Position numbers and translations under genes: made by a program. A stretch of 64,000 bases of DNA, from assembly GCA_027924585.1 (NCBI GenBank), contig BSBM01000106.1, positions 39,013,501 through 39,077,500 of the forward strand, written 5' to 3'. This stretch comes from Larix kaempferi (taxonomy: Eukaryota; Streptophyta; Pinopsida; Pinales; Pinaceae). The notes under the pieces were generated by a model, which saw nothing but the letters and a program-made list of their open reading frames with translations, ran no database searches and was not told the DNA's origin. The stretch's first letter is position 1, and each line of letters begins with the position of its first letter. Positions 56,636 to 64,000 of the stretch are shown piece after piece.

Positions 56636-59600
56636 TCATTCGACTAGACCATCAAGATCACCTCGAATACCAATGGTTTCCTTTAACCTCTTGTGCTCGG
56701 AATAAGGCAATAAGTACCGTGCATTTGATGATTTCTTCCTTGGCATTGTTTGCAACTGGAGGTTTGTGCCAATAACTAAGTTTGTATAATGGTATACAAT
56801 CTCACCTGGTTTATAATCTTCATATGTATACCCTTTTCTATTTTCTGAGTGGGAAACTTGGTTCAAATATTCTCCCTTTATAACCATCGACCCAATCAGA
56901 AAATCAACTCCCTCGGAGTCCCGCAATGGGACATTTAGGGTTTGCTTCCCCTCTAAGCAACGTGCCAACCAATAGTCAATGTGCCATGCATTGCGCCTCG
57001 GGGAAACCACTGTGTATATGTTCCCTGGAGAAAATATAGTTCCAACATTTTAGTCAACTAATTAGACACAACTAGTTGTCAAACATATACACAGCTAATT
57101 AGACACAACTAGTTGTCAAAAATATAAAATATTAATCGAACCTGGTTGTACGAGATCTGATATGTGGTCATAGTCTGGTGAAATACTTGATTGGTCCTCC
57201 TCCAACTGGGATAATTCTGTAGCTATCTGTTGACCAATGGGGAGTGATACACGGTCCCAGCTGTCAACCCAATCCATGGATTCACATTCGTCCTATTCAC
57301 CACTACTACATGGAGAACAAAAACATGACAGTTTCCTTGTCCACATTTCAAGTATAGCATTGTCCGATGTTCTAACTGAATGAAATGCACGAGTTCCTTG
57401 GATGGTCTTGCACTCATATAACTGTGAATGATCTACATCCACCACCTCCTAAAAATATCTAACCACATGTGCTTTCTTGGTTGAGTGATCTTCCTGCCTT
57501 CTTGCTCCCTCCCCCATGACTGAAGCACACCATTCAACGATGGTTTTTGCATTTCGGATGATAGGTCCATCTGTGAACTTCATTTCTTGCCTGCATAATG
57601 CAGTCTTTATGCACGCAACTGCTCCATCGTTTTCACCTTTTCCATGTCCGGTCTCAAAATAGTTCCAAATATGTGGCACCTTGTGCCTTTTGTGGAGCAT
57701 ACACAACCATTGGAAGACACGGGCATTTTTGAATTGCCCTGCACAACCGTCAAACCAAATCCAATGTTGTTCCATCTGTATACTGTTATCCTTCAAGTGA
57801 TTATAGAACATTTGAAAGCTGTGTTGTACAAAATCCAAGTTGTGACACCTGTCATCACTTATGTAGAAGTGATACTCCTTCAATATAACTGTGTTGTCTT
57901 TAGTACTATCTGCCCCATGTCTATAGGTGATATGGACCATTATGCTGACCTAGTCTCAGTGATAGTATTGACTCTGAATCTCATTTTGCGGTTGAAGAGT
58001 GTAGTTTTCCGCAAAATCGACCACTGATAGGATAGTCCCAATAGGAAATGTATCCCTGCACGTTCTAAACTGCTCATCTTGCCAACGAGCCACATGCACA
58101 TGCTTTACATAATGTTGTATCTTTTCAAAGAATTCCTCCATGAAGTCACAAACCCATACCTGGTAGATCAACAATAAATACATATATCAATAGATTGTTA
58201 CATATGAAATTACAATCTGAAGAAAAAATAGTATTCAATAACTCATTACCAATCTGAGAAGTGACCAATTGCATTTTTTTTGTTTCGTTCCCTCCATCAA
58301 TATCATACGTGACATATTTGAATGACTGCAAGTTCACCTCCTGCCTCCCAAGTTCATGTTCATCGGTCACATGTATGCATTTGTCCAATAATGCGAATCC
58401 ACCACACCCTGGGCATGTACCATCTATGCAAGTTTTTTGATAAAATGTGCAATCGTTTGGCCTGCTACACAAGATGCTATGAATAAAGTCTCTAGATGGA
58501 ATTGGTGGTAATGCAGCTGAGCATTCCTGCACAAGAGTGTTATGCAATACACGAAAAATATATGTATATGTGTCATAATAGTAACCATACTCAATGTGGT
58601 ATTGACAACAACATGTGTTACGAATTGTGTTTATTTGAACATACCATGGTTTGCATTTTTCAAAGGATCGTTTTCCCAAGTCAAGTTCGTTATGTTCATT
58701 CCTAAATCTCTCATATAATTCTGTTTGTGTCATATCAAGAACATGTTCAATGTGTGGTTCACCATCCTTTGAACCCCTTCTCAATTTTAATACATCTTTT
58801 TGGTTGAAACAAGGTCTAGTGTTGTCATGCCAAAAAGCTTGCACTAATCCCTTTACCGCATTATTGAGCTTCATATCAGAGCGTGGCAACCTGCCAATGA
58901 AGGCCCAAACATCTGTTTGACCAGTTTCAAGTTGTTCTCTTCTAACACAATACCTACGAAGTGTCTTCACATTCAAATTAACAATTTTGGATGTAGGTTT
59001 AAGAAAACGAAGTGCCCTAGTTCTTTTGTTAATGATTGATTGTGACAACACACGATGAGCCGCATTGCGATCCTTTGAGCGAGATTTCTTTCCAATTGTA
59101 CTAAATGCATCTACTAAAATTTTAACGATATGAGAACTTGGTTCTAACTTTTTGGCCATCTTTATCCCTAATGTTCTTCTAACAACAGTCATATGCCTAG
59201 ATTTCAACAATGATAAAAATAATTTACACTTGTGCCCATCACATTTAGAATAAAAAAAGTTATCAAGTATTCGTCGATTTTGATAAGCAATAGAACGTTT
59301 AGACAACGTACCTTCAAGTGAACTAATGAGAGTTTCATCAAACTGTATATGTCTCGGAGTTCTTCGACGTGCAGTTGCTAATGGAGGTAAAGGTGTTGGA
59401 ACTGGAGCATGTACACCATCACCAGGACACTCTGACATTTCCATAGGAGCCCCTTGTCTTTCATTCTCTTGGACGGTCTCCATAACATTTGCTTCTTCCA
59501 TTGTCAATCCTCCACTCAATGCCTCTCTAACTTCGTCGCTTGTATAACCACTACCCAACAAGTCATTCACTACCATATTCTGAGGTTGACTTGATGTGGG

Positions 59601-59894
59601 AATTGAAACATCCCCCGATGAGCACCTACATCTTACTTCTTCACTAGTGCAATGGGGTGCTTGTTCATCAAATGTTATTGAAATTGAGGGCCCCTCTAGT
59701 GAATTTCTTCTTATTTCTTGAGGTGGATGGGTAGGAACAACCATGGCATCATCTACGGTTGGAATTGGATGAGTTTCCATGGAATGCCTTCGATTCCACA
59801 TGTCCAATCTTTTATTTTCCCTAACTTCTTCCATGGTTTCTTGAGGCTTCTCTTTCCTTGCCGATTTCCTTTTTCGATTGCATGGATTCCCCAT
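56636..59894 (-). pseudogene. Putative DDE-type transposase, about 1,010 residues, decayed
   Basis: Start ATG at 59894 (MGNPCNRKRKSARKEK, a basic nuclear-signal-like N-terminus). Exon 1, 59894-58266, is fully open (543 codons). Exon 2, 58159-57142, and exon 3, 57024-56636, follow. Intron 1 needs donor GTCACT at 58265 to keep frame (KKMQL|VWVCDFMEEFF). The second intron is canonical. The N-half has a Cys cluster, CTFYQKTCIDGTCPGCGG. The core has VVDFAENY (Asp at 58018), YYHF-type ISDD, WFDGCAGQFKN (Asp at 57751) and ETGHGKGENDG (57650-57620), a pattern compatible with a DDE/RNase H-fold integrase. From memory, related unannotated proteins with SDFSENY, DGCxxQYK and HGKGxxDG occur in animals. 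Exon 2 holds TGA 57956, TAG 57950, TAG 57449 and TAG 57293, each one transition from TGG or CAG. It converges with the accessory gene. Confidence 0.6.
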
Positions 59895-60480
59895 GACCAC
59901 AATGAGCAATACTAAGAAAATAGATCCGAGAGGTGTGCTCAATTATTCAAATATCCAAATTATTTCTCAACTATGAATCTAGGTTCTTCAAGTTTGCTCA
60001 ATTGTCAATATAGATACTTCCTCAATTGTGAATATAGATGAACATCAATCTTGCGCAAATGTGAAAGTAAAGTTTCTACCTCACTTGTGAATATAGAAAA
60101 TTCTTCATTTGTGAATATAGAGATTTCAAGCTTCCTCAATAGAGAATGTAGATTCTTCTTCAATTGCGTTCATACAGATTCATCAAACTTGTTTGACATT
60201 GTTAATATAGAATCACCTTGAGGCTTGAAATTGTGAATGTAGAATCCTCTTGAAGCTTGAATTTGTGAATGTAGAATCCCGTTGAAGCTTGGTAATTGTG
60301 AATGTGGAATCCTCAATTCCAAATTCCAACTGTAGAATCCTCTTCAAACTTGTTGATTGTGAACATGGAGTGTCTTGAGCTTCCTCCAATGCTTTGACTG
60401 TTAATTGTGAAGTGTCGTGTTGTATGGGAGACGGGAAGGCAGCAGGAGAAAATGCAGAACGGGGAGGATAAAAGCATTTT
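59895..60480 (-). repeat. Degenerate 30-36-bp repeat upstream of the transposase gene
   Basis: Variants of ttgtgaatgtagaatcctct plus tgaagcttga recur about ten times between 59965 and 60370, cleanest at 60205-60310. They lie between the right palindrome cluster and the ATG, so they form the leader or promoter region of the transposase gene. Confidence 0.7.
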
Positions 60481-60502
60481 GCAATTTTTTTTGCACAGAC
60501 AT

Positions 60503-60681
60503 AACGCGCTAGCGTTATGTAAACACATAACGCACTAGCGTTATTCACACACAAAACGCGCTAGCGTTTCTTGAATATTAAAAAAAAACATAGGTATTTA
60601 ATATGTTTGGTGCACGGCTAAAAAATGTACCTAGTTGCCCAAAACGCACGCGCGTTTTTTATTCATAAACACGCTAGCGTT
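60503..60681. promoter_or_regulatory. Right palindrome cluster (five AACRC-N4-GCGTT motifs)
   Basis: Motifs: 60503-60516 AACGCGCTAGCGTT; 60529-60542 AACGCACTAGCGTT; 60555-60568 AACGCGCTAGCGTT; 60643-60656 AACGCACGCGCGTT; 60668-60681 AACACGCTAGCGTT. Arms and spacer length match the left cluster, but the spacer is mostly RCTA here and TCAA on the left. The first three are spaced exactly 26 bp apart, a possible protein-binding phase. Confidence 0.75.
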
Positions 60682-60740
60682 ATTGAAATAATAAAAAAAC
60701 CTTGTTCAATAGTTTCTATGGGTTAGGAGGTTAAATAGGG

Positions 60741-61060
60741 ATTTGGTGTTAGGGGTTTAGGGATTAGAGATGGGGGGTGGGTAGTTAGGGTTAAGGGGAT
60801 GGGAGGGGGGTTAGCGAGGGGGAGAGAGAGAGAGAGAGAGACTGAGAGAGGGGGTTAGTAATGGTTGGGGGGGCAGGAGGGAGAGAGAAAGTGAGAGAGG
60901 AGAGGGTGTTGGTTGTAGGGACTGTGAAAGAGAGATGGAAGGCGTGGTTAGAGGTAGGTGGAGGTGTAGGGAAGAGAGTGAGACTAAGAGAGCTCGGGTT
61001 AGTAAGGGCTAGGGAGAGGAGGGGAGAGAAATAGAGAGGAGGTGGTTTTTGCTAGGGGGA
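60741..61060. repeat. G-rich and GA-rich simple sequence
   Basis: Telomere-like but irregular ttaggg words at 60725-60810, then (GA)n at 60822-60842 and purine-rich sequence with almost no pyrimidine runs to 61045. It precedes the long (GAT)n array. Confidence 0.7.
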
Positions 61061-61065
61061 GTAGC

Positions 61066-61310
61066 AGATGATGAAGACGACGATGATGAAGATGAAGACG
61101 ATGAGGAGGATGATGATGATGAACATGATGATGAATATGATGATGATGGTGATGAATATCATGATGAAGATGAAGATGGTGATGAAGATGAAGATGAAGA
61201 TGGTAATGAGGATGATGATGATGAGGATGATGAAGATGCTGATGATTATGACAACGATGATGATGAGGATGATGATGAGGATGATGATGAGGATGAAGAT
61301 GATGTTGATG

Positions 61311-61341
<31 letters not shown>

Positions 61342-61623
61342 AGATGATGATGAGGATGAGGATGAGGATGAGGATGATGATGATGATGGTGATGATAAAG
61401 AAGAGGATGATGATGGTGATGATAAAGAAGAGGATGATGATGATGATGATCAATACCCAATCATGATTAAGATGGTGATGAGGATGAGGATGATGATGGT
61501 GATGATAAAGAAGAGGATGGCGATGATGATGATGATGATGATGATGATTATGATCAATCATCAATCATGATGAAGATGGTGGTGAGGATGACTATGATGA
61601 TGAGGATGAAGATGATGTTGATG

Positions 61624-61664
<41 letters not shown>

Positions 61665-61905
61665 GATGATGATGATGATGATGATGATGACGACGATGAT
61701 GATGATGGTGATGATAAAGAAGAGGATGGTGATGATGATGAATATGACGATGACGATGATGAAGATGATGGTGATGAAGATGATGATGATGATGGTGGTG
61801 GTGATGATGATGACGACGACGATGATGATGGTGATGATAAAGAAGAGGATGGTGATGATGATGAATATGACGATGACGATGATGAAGATGATGGTGATGA
61901 AGATG

Positions 61906-61937
<32 letters not shown>

Positions 61938-62934
61938 GGTGATCATAAAGAAGAGGATGATGATGATGATGATGATGATGGAGATGACGACGACGACAAT
62001 GACGATGATGATGATGATGACGACAATGATGATGGTGATGATAAAGAAGAGGATGATGATGATGATGAAGATGATGATGAATATGAGGATGATGAAGATG
62101 ATGGTGATGAAGATGATGATGATGATGATGGTGATGATGGTGATGACAATGATAAAGAAGAGGATGATGATGATGATGATGATCAATACCCAATCATGAT
62201 GAACATGGTGATGAGGATGATGATGGTGATGATAAAGAAGAGGATGGAAATGATGATGATGATGATGATGATAAATCATCAATCATGATGAAGATGAAGA
62301 TGGTGATGATGATGATGATGATGAAGATGATGATGAATATGACGACGATGATGATGAGGATGAGGATGATGATGACAGCGGTGATGGTGATGATGGTGAT
62401 CATAAAGAAGAGGATGATGATGATGAGGATGGTCAATCATCAATCATGATGAAGATGGTGGTGAGGATGATGATGATGATGGAGATGACGATGACGATGA
62501 AGACGATGATGATGATGATGATGATTATTGATATGATGACGACAATGATGATGATGGTGATGATGAAGATGATGATGAATATGACGATGAGGGTGATGAA
62601 GATGATGGTGATGATGATGATGATGATGATGATGATGGTGATGGTGATGATAAAGAAGAGGATGATGATGATGATGATGATCAATACCCAATCATGATGA
62701 AGATGGTGATGAGGATGTTGATGGTGATGATAAAGAAGAGGATGGCGATGATGATGATCAATCATCAAGCATGATGAATATGAAGATGGTGATGAGGATG
62801 ATGATGATGAAGAAGATGATGATGAATATGACGAAGAGGATGATGATGATCAATCATCAATCATGATGAAGATGGTGGTGAGTATGATGATGATGATGAA
62901 GATGATGATGGAGATGACGATGACGACGATGTCT

Positions 62935-62970
<36 letters not shown>

Positions 62971-63043
62971 GTGATGATAAAGAAGAGGATGGTGATGATG
63001 AAGATGATGATGAATATGACGATGAGGATGATGAAGATGATGG

Positions 63044-63085
<42 letters not shown>

Positions 63086-63337
63086 CGATGATGGTGATGA
63101 TAAAGAAGAGGAGGATGATGATGATGATGATCAATACCCAATCATGATGAAGATGGTGATGAGGATGTTGATGGTGATGGTGATGATAAAGAAGAGGATG
63201 GCGATGATGATGATGATGATGACCAATCATCAAGCATGATGAAGATGAAGATGGTGATGAGGATGATGATGATGATGATGAAGATGATGATGAATATGAA
63301 GACGAGGATGATGATGATGATGGTGATCATAAAGAAG

Positions 63338-63368
<31 letters not shown>

Positions 63369-63620
63369 CGACGACGATGATGGTGATGGTGATGATGATG
63401 AATATGACGATGATGATGATGAAGATGATGGTCATGAAGAAGATGATGATGATGATGATGGTGATGATAAATAAGAGGATGATGATGATGATGATGATGA
63501 TCAATACCCAATCATGATGAAGATGGTGATGAGGATGATGATGGTGATGATAAAGAAGAGGATGGCGATGATGATGATGATCAATCATCAATCATGATGA
63601 AGATGAAGACGGTGATGAGG

Positions 63621-63651
<31 letters not shown>

Positions 63652-63735
63652 AGATGAAGATGATGATGAATATGATAACGAGGATGATGAGGATGATGAT
63701 GATGGTGATGATGAAGAAGAGGATGATGATGCTTC
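61066..63735 (+). repeat. Long GAT triplet array with higher-order structure
   Basis: About 2.7 kb of degenerate (GAT)n with GAC, GAA, GAG and GGT variants. Two marker phrases recur: tcaatacccaatcatgat at about 61449, 62183, 62681, 63131 and 63501, and tcatcaatcatgatgaag or its tcaagcatgatgaa variant at about 61557, 62276, 62435, 62763, 62856, 63230 and 63586. ataaagaagaggatg also recurs throughout. This indicates amplification of composite units rather than simple slippage. The many long open frames (Asp-, Met-, His- or Ser-rich) are by-products. Confidence 0.9.
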
Positions 63736-64000
63736 TGTCCATATTCGTTTGAATGCAGTATGTGGATAACCATCCTTATATGGCCCGGCAGCTGTCTGAA
63801 TTGACATGTTGCTCACGAGATCTTGCAGGATCCCCGATTGCCCTCGAATATAGTGGCCTGGTCTCTCACGAATCGGAGTTATGTATTGTCCATTCATCAA
63901 ACTCCTTCTTCATCCGATCAACGACCACTACCAGTTAAGAAACTCCTTCATGCTTGTTCTGCGCCTGCTTGTTTCTTCAAATTAACAACTCTACGAATTG
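63736..64000 (-). other. Unassigned coding-like scrap at the window edge
   Basis: A minus frame reads NGQYITPIRERPGHYIRGQS, GILQDLVSNMSIQ and PYKDGYPHTAFKRIWTEA before entering the triplet array at 63735. Composition is balanced and unlike the neighbouring repeats. I recognise no family. It may be part of an element or gene beyond the window. Confidence 0.25.

Larger units (their letters stand above)
44721..60740. mobile_element. Candidate DNA transposon of about 16 kb, family not recognised
   Basis: Seen: the gypsy LTR is cut at 44720. Palindrome clusters AACRC-N4-GCGTT occur at 44798-44993 and 60503-60681. AACGCTCGTGCGTT-atgtaa-AACTAGG at 44798-44824 matches the inverse of 60630-60656 at 22 of 27 positions. 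Two convergent spliced genes lie inside, one with a DDE-like core. Inferred: one element with subterminal transposase-binding sites, invaded or enlarged by the inverted repeat at 50.4-56.4 kb. Not seen: an unambiguous terminal inverted repeat at the extreme ends or a target-site duplication. The right limit is therefore approximate, and two adjacent elements cannot be excluded. Confidence 0.5.

Noticed and set aside
58160-58249. Canonical GT-AG intron (donor at 58249) in the transposase gene
   Set aside because: This 90-base intron keeps the frame that reaches a stop right after the junction. The upstream donor at 58265 restores the continuous protein and gives the expected KKMQL-VW junction.
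44715-60730. TATGGG at both presumed ends as a target-site duplication
   Set aside because: tatggg occurs at 44717-44722 and about 60717-60722, but the positions do not sit symmetrically to the palindromes and a six-base match is easily chance.
60725-60810. An interstitial telomere
   Set aside because: Only scattered ttaggg-like words in G-rich sequence; no run of perfect TTTAGGG units.
61049-63591. Many open frames of 80-240 codons on both strands
   Set aside because: Same reason: (GAT)n triplets leave most frames open. No balanced composition, start context or domain.

Overview
The window looks like intergenic DNA from a seed plant with a large, repeat-swollen genome; a gymnosperm is plausible, but this is inference. 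I see no intact single-copy host gene. Almost everything recognisable is a transposable element or its debris: Ty1/copia and Ty3/gypsy pieces, a LINE scrap, tRNA-derived SINEs, small TIR elements, minisatellites and very long triplet arrays. Broken reading frames mostly carry TAG, TGA or TAA where related copies or family logic suggest CAG, CAA or TGG. That pattern is what long-term decay of methylated DNA would leave.

Layout, 1-31.7 kb. Two related copia-type LTRs (1325-1952, 2026-2570) lie on the minus strand, and the first carries a primer-binding site. To its left is a fragment of an unusual retroelement polyprotein. A long non-coding repeat follows (about 2.84-6.1 kb), then a degenerate copia pol gene on the minus strand (6.6-9.75 kb), then a second copy of the long repeat (10.13-12.44 kb). 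Next is a 2.9-kb frame, broken by four stops, encoding Gag, protease and a GPF-like tail without reverse transcriptase or integrase (12.44-15.37 kb). From 16 to 31.7 kb there are a Gag zinc-knuckle scrap, a LINE zinc-binding domain duplicated in tandem, a near-identical 638-bp duplication, several SINEs (one with a clean target-site duplication), a small TIR element and many minisatellites.

Layout, 31.7-44.72 kb. One large Ty3/gypsy element on the plus strand has paired LTRs, Gag, protease, RT, RNase H, integrase with a chromodomain-like tail, and a polypurine tract. It has itself been invaded by a SINE (12-bp target duplication), a small TIR element and a multi-part insertion that holds a 2010-bp solo LTR flanked by the duplication ATGTA.

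Layout, 44.72-60.74 kb, the most unusual part. Starting inside the gypsy 3' LTR is what I interpret as a roughly 16-kb DNA transposon that I cannot assign to a named superfamily. Both ends carry clusters of a 14-bp palindrome (AACRC-N4-GCGTT; four copies left, five right). Two convergent multi-exon genes face inward. The plus-strand one (47.04-49.49 kb) is an unrecognised Pro-rich, Cys-containing accessory protein with a duplicated exon. The minus-strand one (59.89-56.64 kb) is a protein of about 1,010 residues with a DDE-like core (VDFAENY, WFDGCAGQFK, GHGKGENDG). Between them is a 6-kb imperfect inverted repeat whose arms consist of triplet arrays, 359-bp GC-rich tandem units and a captured piece of a plant HSP90-like/sacsin-like ATPase gene.

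From 60.74 kb to the end: G- and GA-rich simple sequence, a 2.7-kb (GAT)n array with a higher-order pattern, and an unassigned coding-like scrap at the edge. All boundaries and family calls come from reading the sequence by eye; none was checked by database search.
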